A DNA stretch of 42,500 nt. It comes from Halisarca cf. caerulea. Lineage: Eukaryota > Porifera > Demospongiae > Chondrillida > Halisarcidae. Location: positions 603,701 through 646,200 of the forward strand of contig CAUJGJ010000264.1 of the NCBI GenBank assembly GCA_963170055.1, written 5' to 3'. This document shows, piece after piece, positions 1-10,417 of this stretch; position 1 is the stretch's first letter, and the number at the start of each line of letters is the position of its first letter. The notes below the pieces were generated by a model. That model had not been told where the DNA came from. It saw only the letters and a program-made list of their open reading frames with translations, and searched no databases. Both the position numbers and the translations under genes were made by a program.

Positions 1-147
1 ACTCTGGCACTGAATACAAATATCTGATCTATTTCTGGCGATCACAGCACTGCACACGTGTCTTGGGTATTTCTGGGCTAAGTACACCACTGCACACACT
101 TGTCTTATGCTATTTTGGGTGATATAGGGTGATTTAGGGTGATTTTG

Positions 148-205
148 TCTTCTGGGTGCTGGGTAGGGTAGCCTCTGGCTAACAGCTCCCCAGATAAAAT
201 AAGCA
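148..205 (+). mobile_element. 5'-truncated LINE 3' end
   Basis: This short stretch matches the 3' terminus of the full-length LINE at 29261-32720. Both contain 'ctgggtgc', then a 'gtagcct..tggcta' hairpin, then 'ctccccag' and 'aaataagc'. Only the last ~60 bp are present, which is typical of 5' truncation during target-primed integration. A MITE abuts it on the right. It shows that the same LINE family has inserted elsewhere. Confidence 0.6.
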
Positions 206-207
206 TA

Positions 208-380
208 CCATATACAGGGAAAATTTCACAGAGTAAAACTTTCGCGAATACCTAGATTTCGCGATTTTCGTGAAGAAAACTTTTGCAAATCACTGTATAG
301 AACAGAGCTAGCATTCATGAAATAAAGTTTTGCAAATGCTTGCGACTTCGTGAAATTCACGAAACTTTCCTGGTATACGG
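208..380. mobile_element. Palindromic MITE, TA-flanked
   Basis: A 'TACCATATACAGGGAAAATT' start is mirrored by 'AAACTTTCCTGGTATACGGTA' at the other end, giving imperfect terminal inverted repeats next to TA dinucleotides. The inside is rich in 'ttcgcgaa'-like words and has no coding potential. Non-autonomous DNA element of unknown superfamily. Confidence 0.5.
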
Positions 381-395
381 TACCTGACCTGACCT

Positions 396-860
396 GATCA
401 CACCCACCACTGCACACAGCAGCTTGTCTTGGAGTATTTTAGGGTGATCACACCCACCACTACACACAGCAGCTTGTCTTGGAGTATTTTAGAGTGATCA
501 CACCACTACACGCAGCAGCTTGTCTTGGAGTATTTTAGGGTGATCACACCCACCACTACACACAGCAGCTTGTCTTGGGGTATTTTAGGGTGATCACACC
601 CACCACTACACACAGCAGCTTGTCTTGGGGTATTTTAGGGTGATCACACCCACCACTGCACACAGCAGCTTGTCTTGGAGTATTTTAGGGTGATCACACC
701 CACCACTACACGCAGCAGCTTGTCTTGGAGTATTTTAGGGTGATCACATCACTACACACAGCAGCTTGTCTTGGAGTATTTTAGGGTGATCACACCACCA
801 CTGTACACAAATAGACAACTTAGGGGCGATCACACCCACCGTTGCACACAAATGATAAAC
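396..860. repeat. 50-bp minisatellite, about 9 copies
   Basis: Unit begins 'gatcacacccaccact' and ends 'gtattttagggt'. Starts fall at 396, 446, 496, 542, 592, 642, 692, 742 and 788, so most steps are 50 bp and two are 46 bp (loss of 4 nt). Diverged monomers lie before it (about 40-145) and after it (824-860). Confidence 0.9.
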
Positions 861-1429
861 ACGTCACTGAATCTTGCAGCCCGCAATCACACACACACAC
901 ACACCATGCAGTTATGTTAACCCTGAGTTCCCAAAACTGCTCAAGCCCACTCAAAGGCACACTACAGCAAACACAATCTGCACCTACGTAGGGATGTAGT
1001 CAAGTATGAGTAGGAGTGCTGCTAATAATATCACAGGCGCCATATTTAGCATGGGCTGTACATACTTAGCATGGGCTGTACATACTCTGTGGTAAGTGGT
1101 ATGGAGAAGTGGTGAAGTGAGGCTAACATGGTCAATCCACACAGGCCACACAGGGGTGTTGGTAGAGACAACAGTTTACAAAAAGAAACACGTTCAACCT
1201 AACAGTATACCTACTGCATTTAGCCAGGCAAGCAAATTGATTAGACAACTAATTCTTACCACCTCTGAAAGGAACCTCTTGCAGAGATTATTTGCAAAGT
1301 AAACTCAACGGGCGATCATTTTTGCTTGTACTCCATTTTAGTGTAGCTATAAACCGGCATATGTCTGAACTGGTCAAGATTCTCTGGCACTGACCAGTAA
1401 TGTTTACCATACAAACTGACCTCTATAAC
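861..1429. other. No gene recognised
   Basis: Contains a short (CA)n run near 890-904 and a tandem 'tacttagcatgggctgtaca' doublet near 1047-1086. A 68-codon open frame at 1096-1302 has no recognisable domain, and I see no promoter or splice context for it. Confidence 0.5.
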
Positions 1430-1500
1430 CCAGCAACCTGCTAATCCAGCAACCTGCTAACCCAACAACCTGCTAATCCAGCAACCTACCAAGCCAGCAC
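1430..1500. repeat. 16-bp minisatellite, 4 copies
   Basis: Four consecutive 16-bp units of the form 'ccagcaacctgctaat' with one to three substitutions each, plus a partial fifth. Confidence 0.85.
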
Positions 1501-1692
1501 TGGCTTTCCTTCCCCAATGAGTGCCGGATTATACAGATTTTGCTGTGCTATCAAACTCCATGACAACACTGCATGACGTGACGATGTGGGTGAGAATAGC
1601 TGCTCTTGCCAAACAATTACAGTATGCAATGTGCCATATGGTGAGGGGGTGGACGTCGGGCGGATCAAAGAACACTGCAGGGTTATATTCCT

Positions 1693-1972
1693 GATGTAGC
1701 CCTGCTACCCCGATGTAGCCCTGCTACCCCAATGTAGCCCTGCTACCCTGGTGTAGCCCTGCTACCCCGATGTAGCCCTGCTCCCCTGGTGTAGCCCTGC
1801 TACCCCGATGTAGCCCTGCTACCCCGATGTAGCCCTGCTCCCCTGATGTAGCCCTGCTCCCCTGATGTAGCCCTGCTCCCCTGATGTAGCCCTGCTCCCC
1901 TGATGTAGCCATGCTACCCTGATGTAGCCCTGCTCCCCTGATGTAGCCCTACTACCCTGATGTAGCCCAGGT
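1693..1972. repeat. 19-bp minisatellite, about 15 copies
   Basis: Unit 'gatgtagccctgctacccc' repeats at 19-bp steps from 1693 to about 1967. 'ctaccc' and 'ctcccc' variants alternate in short runs, so neighbouring units were amplified together. Confidence 0.9.
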
Positions 1973-2189
1973 CAAGGGTCTTGTCAATCTCCTACCAGCC
2001 AAAACCCATTCATACCTTATCAATTAGTAGTTGTCAATTGTCGTATTTTGCACTTATTTTGTTTCACCATGACACATAATAGTTGTATCCTGCCTTGGTG
2101 TGCTACAGCAGCATAAAGTACAAATTGATTGACCGAGAGCAAAGATCTCTGCTGTGTGTTACAATTCATCTACTGACCAATTTATGACT

Positions 2190-2330
2190 ATCACCTGTGT
2201 ACAAGGACCACCTGTCTACAGAGACCACTGTATACTGGTCTGTGGACTGCATCACATGGAAACCCTACCTGTATACAAGGACCACCTGTCTATAGAGACC
2301 ACTGCGAACTGGCCCAAGGATCGATTCAGT
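2190..2330. repeat. Diverged copy of the 'aaggaccacctgtct' repeat
   Basis: Two ~90-bp-spaced copies of 'acaaggaccacctgtcta' followed by 'agagaccactg'. They resemble the 34-bp units inside the MITE at 4806-5147, so this is probably an old relic of the same element. Confidence 0.5.
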
Positions 2331-2365
2331 GCTACAATACACCTCTTTATAAGGACACTCTGCAT

Positions 2366-2450
2366 GCAAAGAGTAGTACTGTTTATGAGTACACCACATG
2401 CAGGGAGTAGTACTGTTTATGAGTACACCACATGCAGGGAGTAGTACTGT
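2366..2450. repeat. 34-bp minisatellite, 2.5 copies
   Basis: Unit 'tttatgagtacaccacatgc' + 'agggagtagtactg', two full copies and part of a third. Confidence 0.8.
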
Positions 2451-2663
2451 TAGGCACTTGAGTGGTCTTCATACATGCACTGCACACATGGTTTGGCTAT
2501 TTCAAACTGAAATTCATACAAGAACTATATTTAAAAAATCATTCAAAAATGGAAAAAGATATAGAAATAAGTTGTCAATTTGCAAAAAAAAACATTGGAA
2601 CAAGGGATGGATATTCATAGGGCTAGACGAGCACAATTGAACTTGGTTAGTGAGTACCTGTGA

Positions 2664-3078
2664 TAGTACAAATTCTTGGATAGTACACACTCCTGGATAG
2701 TACATACTCCTGGATAGTACACACTCCTGGATAGTACACACTCCCGGATAGTACAAATTCTTGGATAGTACACACTCCTGGATAGTACATACTCCTGGAT
2801 AGTACACACTCCTGGATAGTACACACTCCCGGATAGTGCACACTCCTGGATAGCACACACTCCTGGATAGCACACACTCCTGGATAGTACATACTCCTGG
2901 ATAGTACACACTCCTGGATATTACACACTCCTGGATAGTACACACTCCTGGATATTACACACTCCTGGATAGTACACACTCCTGGATAGCACACACTCCT
3001 GGATAGTACACACTACTGGATAGTACACACTCCTGGATAGTACACACTCCTGGATAGCACACACTCCTGGATAGTAAG
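2664..3078. repeat. 17-bp minisatellite, about 24 copies
   Basis: Unit 'cctggatagtacacact' with recurrent variants (agcacac, attacac, 'ttggatagtac', 'cccggatag'). 17 is not a multiple of three and most units lack stops on the - strand, which creates long overlapping open frames with no biological meaning. Confidence 0.92.
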
Positions 3079-3159
3079 TACTCCTTTCTCTTTCCCTACC
3101 TCATGTACACACGGGAACAGTGAAAATAAAACTTCTTTTAGTTCGACCCTTGATGGTAT

Positions 3160-3361
3160 ACGGTATAGTGTTAAATTTTCAAGGAGCTCAATTTTCATGG
3201 TTGGCCACTTTTGAAATATTCAGAGAAATAATTTTTGCTGGTCTGTCCTTCAGCTCCTACCGACCAAACAGTGCACCAATTTTTTGTGGCGTTCAAAATT
3301 ACTGCTCCAGCGCTCATCCTCAAAAATGATAAGTTAAGCTCATCAAAAATTTAGCACTGTG
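3160..3361. mobile_element. MITE of the 'CGGTATAGTG' family, diverged
   Basis: Starts 'cggtatagtgttaaattttc' and ends 'aatttagcactgtgc' in inverted orientation. Internal words ('aaggagct', 'ggttggccactttt', 'cagctcctaccgacc', 'cgctcatcctc') match the cleaner copies at 11715-11924 and 14673-14882. Confidence 0.6.
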
Positions 3362-3846
3362 CTTATCATCCAGTTTTACTGCACTCGCTTCACACTCACA
3401 TGTACAACAATTCAGCTAATGCATTCTCTTTTGGTGTGACAGCAAACTGGGAGAATAATTTCTCGTACGGATGTTGCTGCAACAGACTTCTCACTCATCC
3501 TGCATGTAATGCCACAAATGGCCAGTTCCCTAGGCCTGACGTAAGCCCCCCCCCCCCCCACACCGTATTCTTGATACTAAACCCTAACCCAACCCTAACA
3601 CTAACGCCTCAACGGTACAGAGTATTCGAAAAGCACCCACGCCGGACCACGTTTAGGGGCCGGGACAAGATTTGGAGTGACAGTCCAACTGCCATCAAAC
3701 TGAACGAAACATACAACAAAACAGAGTTCAATGCTCAATGGATTAACTAATAGCATTGCAATACAGAAAAATATACTTAGTACGTACCTCAAAGAAGGGG
3801 ACACAAAACCAGTAAACCATCCATAAACCATAAACCAACTGTCAGA
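3362..3846. other. No gene recognised; C-tract and telomere-like words
   Basis: A poly-C run (about 3547-3558) is followed by two or three imperfect CCCTAA units (about 3580-3600). Open frames on both strands cross this piece but have no recognisable domain. Probably repeat-derived. Confidence 0.4.
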
Positions 3847-3957
3847 GTTGGTTTATGTACATGAGGTTTACACAAGGACAGAATGAGGAAATCCAGTTTG
3901 GTACATACTTCCAGATATTAGTACTCCTCATTCTGTCCCTCATGTACATAAACCAAC
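3847..3957. repeat. Foldback (hairpin) sequence
   Basis: Left arm 'gttggtttatgtacatgag' and 'ggacagaatgagga' recur inverted as 'tcctcattctgtcc' and 'ctcatgtacataaaccaac'. The two arms make an almost complete 110-bp hairpin with a short AT-rich loop and one ~10-nt bulge. Confidence 0.75.
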
Positions 3958-4027
3958 CCTGATAGGAATTACCTAAGATAATTAGTACTTTAAGTTCCAC
4001 TTTATTTCGCAACCAATATTACTTCCA

Positions 4028-4710
4028 GGGTCACACACAAGTGCACGGGTCACACACAAGTGCACGGGTCACACACGAGTGCACGGGTCACACACGAGTG
4101 CACGGGTAACACACGAGTGCACGGGTCACACACGAGTGCACGGGTAACACACGAGTGCACGGGTCACACACGAGTGCACGGGTAACACACTGAGGGCACG
4201 GGTCACACACGAGTGCACGGGTCACACACGAGTGCACGGGTCACACACGAGTGCACGGGTCACACACGTGCACGGGTCACACACGAGTGCACGGGTCACA
4301 CACGAGTGCACGGGTCACACACGAGTGCACGGGTCACACACGAGTGCACGGGTAACACACGAGTGCACGGGTCACACACGAGTGCACGGGTAACACACGA
4401 GTGCACGGGTCACACACGAGTGCACGGGTAACACACTGAGGGCACGGGTCACACACGAGTGCACGGGTCACACACGAGTGCACGGGTCACACACGTGCAC
4501 GGGTCACACACGAGTGCACGGGTCACACACGAGTGCACGGGTCACACACGAGTGCACGGGTCACACACGAGTGCACGGGTCACACACGAGTGCACGGGTC
4601 ACACACGAGTGCACGGGTCACACACGAGTGCACGGGTCACACACGAGTGCACGGGTAACATACGAGTGCATGGGTCACACACGAGTGCACGGGTCATACA
4701 CGAGTGCATG
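4028..4710. repeat. 19-bp minisatellite with higher-order repeats
   Basis: Unit 'gggtcacacacgagtgcac', about 36 copies. Two marker variants recur in the same order: 'taacacactgagggcac' (near 4183 and 4429) and the 16-bp unit lacking 'gag' (near 4261 and 4489). A block of about 12-13 monomers was therefore duplicated as a whole. Confidence 0.92.
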
Positions 4711-4805
4711 GATGCATTCTCAAACATTTGGCACTCAAACACATCATGCAACTGATGCTTGTTTAACTGATTCAGTAGCAAAATGGCAGACATTGTGAAT
4801 TCCAC

Positions 4806-5147
4806 TCAGTGGAACCTGTCTTAAAGACCACCTGTACAGAAGGACCACCTGTCTGTAGAGCCCACCTGTAAAGAAGGATCACCTGTCTGCAGAGCCCACC
4901 TGTACAGAAGGACCACCTGTCTGTAGAGCCCACCTGTACAGAAGCACCACCTGTCTGTAGAGCCCACCTGTACAGAAGCACCACCTGTCTGTAGAGCCCA
5001 CCTGTACAGAAGGACCACCTGTCTGTAGAGCCCACCTGTACAGAAGCACCACCTGTCTGTAGAGACCACTTGTACAGAAGGACCACCTGTCTGTAGAGCC
5101 CACTGTCACTTGGCCCCTTGGGTGGTCGCTATACTCGGGTTTCACTG
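4806..5147. mobile_element. MITE with an internal 34-bp minisatellite
   Basis: The ends are 'CAGTGGAACCTGTCT' and 'GGGTTTCACTG', imperfect inverted repeats of the CAGTGRAACC type seen in the other MITEs here. Between them about eight 34-bp units ('gaaggaccacctgtctgtag' + 'agcccacctgtaca') have expanded in tandem. Confidence 0.65.
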
Positions 5148-6480
5148 TGTTTGCAAATACTGTAATATTTCTATAATATGGGGATGTTGATCAAAATTAT
5201 TGTTTGCGACACGATTTCCCCCAGTGCATGGTGCGTGTGTGTGTGTGTACATTCAGCACTTGCCAGCAAAGCAACATACGGCTATTGACACGTGAGAGAT
5301 CTTGTTACATAATTGGTATTTGATGCAGTCACTCATGTATTTGATATCAGAAGCAAAATTCCTTTCACTTTCAGGAAAATCAGGAACTCTTTAGGTCAAT
5401 GATGTCACTACATCGATACACATGTACATGAGTGCCTAACAGAATTAGTTGATTTCAATTTGTGTCACAGCGGTGAAAACAGAGCATATTCATCAAAGGT
5501 TACTCAGTTCAGTCTGCAACAATAGGTCAAAGACAGATGCTGGAAACACCCGCGTGGGGGTCAGGCACACCTCACACATTCTTGACATAATTGGAAGCAT
5601 GCCGCTGTGTTAATGAAACCTGCAAATTAAGAGTATACGCTTGAACACACAGCGAACATGGTGCACATAGAATAGGCGTACGTGGGGGATTTCCGGAAGG
5701 TGTGTGTGTAGTTGCCACAACAATACATAAATACTGCATATCACTTCTGACACTGAAGACACTATGCATGCTGTACACATAAGATCATGTACAGAACAAT
5801 ATCATTGAATTACAGCAGATGGCTCTGTTCCAATATGCAGTCACAAGGGGGAAAAATGGTCCAACTATTCACTTTCAAAAACACACAAAGGTAGTATTAT
5901 AGACGTCAGACTTCTCAATGATATAACGCTACAACATGCTAGATTTTAATATTATCTACTTAAATTTGTAAAATTTGTAGATTTCAATTTCTGTACTATG
6001 TGATCAGAGTAACCTTTTATCCAAATTACAACCCACAGCTGAGAGTCTCCCCACACATTATGTAAATTAAGTGAACTATGCGTGGACACACCAGCTTCCA
6101 GTACTAGAGATAGCAGACTGCAGTTTTAAATATTGTCCAGTGGAACTCCCGTAATCTGACAGAAGTATTGAAGAAGCTAAGAGTCACTCCATTATCCAAC
6201 AACCTCTGTAATCTGAAGTAATTTGCTGCCCACAGAGTGTTGGGCTATACAGGTTCTGTTGTATAGCTGAAGATATGTTGCAGCTTATCTGCAGCGTGCA
6301 GCTTGGTAAAACACTCAGCATTCTAATTTCTATAAAACGTATGCATAACACTCCAATCTACCTCCCTGACCTCACTTGATCTCTCACTTATGGAAATGAA
6401 AAGTAAGCTTACATAATGCAGTAGTAAGGGACATAGGTACAGCTCAACTGATATCATACAAAATATATCATTTCAGCCTA
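5148..6480. other. No gene or repeat recognised
   Basis: AT-rich sequence with scattered short open frames, none with a domain I can name. There is a short (GT)n near 5237-5248 and a possible relic of a CAGTGGAAC-type MITE near 6138-6260 ('agtggaactcccgtaatctgac'). Confidence 0.4.
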
Positions 6481-6485
6481 CTTTG

Positions 6486-6486
<1 letters not shown>

Positions 6487-6517
<31 letters not shown>

Positions 6518-6581
6518 CTGGCCTGTATCACTCCTTCCTTTCAAGGCTTGTTGGAGTGCAAACAGAATAAGGAAGGAAGAA

Positions 6582-6670
<89 letters not shown>

Positions 6671-6700
6671 TGTGTGTGTGTGTATGTGTGTGCATGCGTG
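6487..6700. repeat. Compound (TG)n microsatellite
   Basis: TG runs at 6487-6516 and 6583-6660 plus an interrupted tail to about 6692, split by ~66 bp of unique sequence. Cys-Val and Thr-His ORFs over it are artefacts. Confidence 0.95.
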
Positions 6701-7003
6701 GCCAAGTAGGTAACATTCACAAGGATCCAGACGTCTGCATCCAGAATGCAGGCGTCTGCAAATTATCAGGAAAATTGAGAGTGGTCAGAAAAGAAAGGAA
6801 GTACTTTACAAGAACCATGTTATACTACAAAGAGTTCGCACTACAGCATGACTCATGATAGACTTGCAATATTTACCATGAAGGGATGTGTACTTATTTG
6901 ATGCAGGCAGACATTACTAAAATAACACATTGTCAAATCTGGTTTTGATAACCATGGGGTGAAATACACTGTAGCATTCCTGAGGCTACTGTCATGAATA
7001 TGA

Positions 7004-7301
7004 AGCAAAGAAATCTCTGACTACGACAAGCACTGTGTCCACTGCTATCAGCAAGATGGGACGTTTGTCAGACAGTTTGGACAAAATGTGCTCACTAACC
7101 CATCGGGTATTGCAGTCAAATCAGACCGTCTCATCCTTGTTGAGTCGTACAGGGGGACAAGATATCCGCCTTCACTTCAACTGGAGAGTGCGTGCACGAG
7201 ATAAAGACATAGGACTAAAGTTCCCGTATGAACTGGCCATGGATGACAATGGCTTTATCTTCATAGCTGATGATGGTAACAAAATGATTTCAAAGATTTA
7301 G
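7004..7301 (+). pseudogene. NHL-repeat protein fragment, frameshifted
   Basis: One frame (from about 7004) reads 'ISDYDKHCVHCYQQDGTF', then 'VRQFG', 'NPSGIAV' and 'RLILVES', the signature of one NHL beta-propeller blade. It ends in a stop at 7202. A different frame then reads 'LKFPYELAMDDNGFIFIADD' and 'GNKMISKI' followed by TAG at 7299, a second blade. Such blades occur in TRIM-NHL proteins. With only two blades, in two frames, and no splice signals I can identify, this is most likely a decayed copy. It could instead be two small exons of a diverged gene. Confidence 0.65.
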
Positions 7302-7731
7302 CAGTTTCATTTAATTTTTAAAGATTTAGCAGTTTTATCTCATTTTTAAAGAATCTGGTTCAGCAGTTTCATCTAATGAAAGAAACTGCTGATAGGAATC
7401 GCCACATGCGACACAAACCTCAAAGAGACTTCCCACAATCTGATAACATACTTACTGTACATACACACTAAGGATACACCGTCAAACAGCAAATGTGGCT
7501 TTCCAACATAATATCATTATGTGTACATACACTTATAAATAAACACAAATCAATTGATGGCTACAAAAATTAATTTTTGCTAAATAATGCTATAATGTAT
7601 TTGAAGGGAAACCTTTGAACACCACAAATTCATTCACATGAACGCACATGATAGCCAAGCAGGCAGCACCGCATGAACTCCCATAACCATGCTACCCAGG
7701 GCATGAACACAGTGGACTGCAGAACTATATA

Positions 7732-7924
7732 CAGTGAGACCTCACTTATCCGCACACATCCATTCTGCTGACTGGATGAAATTGCAGTTAAAGTGAGGGA
7801 ACTGGATGAATGAGGGAGCGGTAGTATAGTGTACAGTAGGATTATTGTAGATTGTTACAATAGAAACTACTGCAGAAAGTGAGGGAACTGGATATCTGAG
7901 GTGCGGATAAGTGAGGTCTCACTG
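7732..7924. mobile_element. 193-bp MITE, perfect 24-bp TIRs, TA target site
   Basis: The first 24 bases (beginning CAGTGAGACCTCACTTATCC) are exactly repeated inverted at the end, and TA flanks both sides. End sequence and TA duplication fit the pogo/Tc1-mariner group. No coding capacity. Confidence 0.85.
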
Positions 7925-8118
7925 TACCCACATGCACACACAGAGGGGGCTAACACCGCACCACCATGTGCAACGTAACAGGGAAAATTGGGTTTGGTTT
8001 AGGCTTTTATAAAGTGCCTGAGTTTCAAATAATCTACGCTCCTAAGCTAGATAACTGATCAACTGCAGTCACCACAAGTCAGTAGCTCTGAGTAATGCAC
8101 CCACAAGAAAACTTTTAA

Positions 8119-8780
8119 AGGGACACTCCAGTCAAAATACAAGTTAAGTTGAATAAATAGACTCTTTTATGCTGATCCCAAAATTGCTACTGTTTTCTGC
8201 ATGTACTGTTTAGTTTACGAGATATTTGCAGTTAAAACCGTAAATTACGAGTTAAAATCCGCCATGTTGGATGACGCACCGTGACGTCAAAGAGTGATGG
8301 AGCCTTAGGAAGAAGTACTAGCGCGATCGTTTTTGGGGCCTGAACGAGTATTAGAAAGTGCATTTCGAGCCGTTTTTGACGACTACGGTGGCATTTTCAC
8401 CTCTCAGCAATAAAAATAGTGTAGATGATTCACGATTATACGCTATTGCTGAATTTGTCCTTCTTGGGCTGCAGTTCCGCGTAATATGACCAGCCTAAAA
8501 GAATGAAACAAAGCCATATCGATTCTGTCCTACTATCTCCAATACCTCAGGTATCAAAAGGGATGATTTGTGCCTCTTTATCTTCACTATTCGTGCGTAT
8601 TCGTACACTGTGAACTCAACAGACCCGTCACTCAATGACGTCACGTGATGACGTCAAATTGAGAATTTCTAAAATATCTCCTAAACTAAAGCACACATGC
8701 ATAAATGGTTTACAGCATTGGAATCAGCATCAAAGACTCTCTATTTGAAGACAAACTTGTATTTTGACTGGGGTGTCCCT
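8119..8780. mobile_element. 662-bp non-autonomous element with TTAA target site
   Basis: Flanked by TTAA on both sides (8115-8118 and 8781-8784). Terminal inverted repeats of 27 bp start 'AGGGACACTCCAGTCAAAAT' and differ at one position. TTAA duplication is characteristic of piggyBac and Kolobok elements, and the AGGG start favours Kolobok. No transposase ORF remains. Confidence 0.85.
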
Positions 8781-8862
8781 TTAAGCATGACAATCCTTGC
8801 GGTTGAGTACTGATAACCTGTTTGTACAGAAATTATGTGTGCTATAATACAGTAATTATACT

Positions 8863-8992
<130 letters not shown>

Positions 8993-9247
8993 ATGTGTAT
9001 GCGTGTGGTGCCACACCTAGCTCTGTGCCCATTTACAACATACAGTATCCTTTTTCCAAGTGTTCTTGGAGTACCCCTCACTAAGAAAGCCTTTGTTCAT
9101 GGTCCTAGGTCAATCTTAGATTCTCTACCATTTCAAACAGCTTCTGTAGTAGCAAATGGATTGCTGGCTACATCACCTTAGCCATACTAATGGTTCAGCT
9201 GCACCTACGTATCTAGAGTACAAAGGCTAGGCCCATCTTTCTATATA

Positions 9248-9423
9248 CAGTGGAACCTGTCTATTGCGGTCACCATTGGGGTGAAATTTTTTGGCTGTTA
9301 TAGACAGGTGGCTGCTTTAATGAGGTAAAATACCATACATTACTGCTGATTCGGAGAAGAATTATTGGCTGGTATAGACAGGTGGCCGCATTACACAGTG
9401 ACCACAATAGACAGGTTCCACTG
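9248..9423. mobile_element. 176-bp MITE, 26-bp TIRs, TA target site
   Basis: Ends CAGTGGAACCTGTCTATTG.. and the inverted counterpart ..CAATAGACAGGTTCCACTG with one mismatch; TA flanks on both sides. Internal text 'ggctgttatagacaggtggc' repeats once as 'ggctggtatagacaggtggc'. Confidence 0.85.
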
Positions 9424-9503
9424 TATGTACGTGCATGGATGGCTACAGGTCAGACCACCTTCTCCACAATGCCATGCAGGTGGACTGGACAACATATATA
9501 TAT

Positions 9504-9876
9504 CAGGGGCGTAGCCAGAAGAAAAATAAGGGGGTCTCTAAAAGCCCTGATCGTGGACAAATGGTGTACAAAAATAGTGGTATCATGAACATGTTGTACT
9601 ACTATGTAGCATTTGCTTACTGTAGCATGTGGTATCAACACTGTGGCCACATGCATGCAAGGGAACACCACAATTCGTAATGGTAGTTGGAAATCTAGTG
9701 TGCCAGACAAGCTAAAAACACAAAGCATGCATGAATGTGGAAGCACTATGTGCAGCAGGTGCATGTTAGGTGGGATTAATTGTATGATTGATTAGCATAC
9801 TGGTGGCTTCAGATTAAAGGGATATCTAATGAGGGGGGTTTCTTGGCAACCAGGAAACAATGGAGCTACGCCCCTG
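9504..9876. mobile_element. hAT-like non-autonomous element
   Basis: Ends CAGGGGCGTAGCCAG and GGAGCTACGCCCCTG are imperfect inverted repeats of the form seen in hAT-type MITEs. The flanks are (AT)n on both sides, compatible with an ~8-bp AT-rich target duplication that cannot be delimited. Overlapping open frames carry no transposase motifs. Confidence 0.65.
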
Positions 9877-10371
9877 GATATATATACACTTGGTGCTCTA
9901 CAGACAGCTACAATGCTACAATTTCAGCCTTGCCTCTGGGACTTCTTGTACAAAATGTACACACATCAGCTGTTGCAGCATCCAGGAGAAGTTAGCATAT
10001 GTAACTGCTATGATAATAAGCTAAATAAATAAAACGTTTTAGTTTGTGTACCAAAAGAAGCCCAAGTGGGTAAAATGTTGTACAGTTTTGATTGTGACAC
10101 GAGTTCTCTGTCTAAAGATAAATATCTCCACATCAGTCCAGTATGTCGGAGAATTTCTACCAAAAAGTGTAAACCATCACTTCTTAGTCTTTCTTCAGCA
10201 GAGATAAATTTTACCCGATTGCTACCAAACATGCTGTCCAAATGCTGGTGGCCCAAACAAAATGGAAAATGGGGAATTTTCTTAGCAGGGACACGCCCCT
10301 ACACCCTGTGCATACAATCGATGACATAATTTCTCTATGCATATAGAAAATTGTGTGTCCCTCCCCCTTTT

Positions 10372-10402
10372 CCTAATTAGGGAGTTGGTCACACTATAAA
10401 AG
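10372..10402 (+). promoter_or_regulatory. CArG box + TATA box, gene 1
   Basis: CCTAATTAGG (10372-10381) fits the CC(A/T)6GG consensus bound by SRF-type MADS factors. TATAAAAG (10395-10402) starts 13 bp after it. The same pair with identical spacing lies upstream of all six gene copies. The ATG at 10581 is about 180 bp downstream. Binding by SRF is inference; CCTAATTAGG also contains a TAATTA homeodomain core. Confidence 0.65.
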
Positions 10403-10417
10403 AGGTCTGGGGAAAAG

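Noticed and set aside
396..860. Resemblance to a CRISPR array (regular 50-bp spacing)
   Set aside because: The whole unit repeats with no unique spacers, and the context is eukaryotic.
2514..2994. Long - strand ORFs with a repeated YPGVCTIQECVLSRS-type peptide
   Set aside because: They are 17-bp minisatellite translations, equally open in several frames. No start context or conservation.
3575..3600. Telomere-like CCCTAA repeats
   Set aside because: Only two or three imperfect units, too few to suggest a telomere or fusion point.
6473..6716. Cys-Val and Thr-His repeat ORFs over TG/CA tracts (also 8741-9181, 12001-12213, 21125-21389, 39329-39660)
   Set aside because: They are translations of dinucleotide repeats; all frames are open because the repeat has no stop codon.
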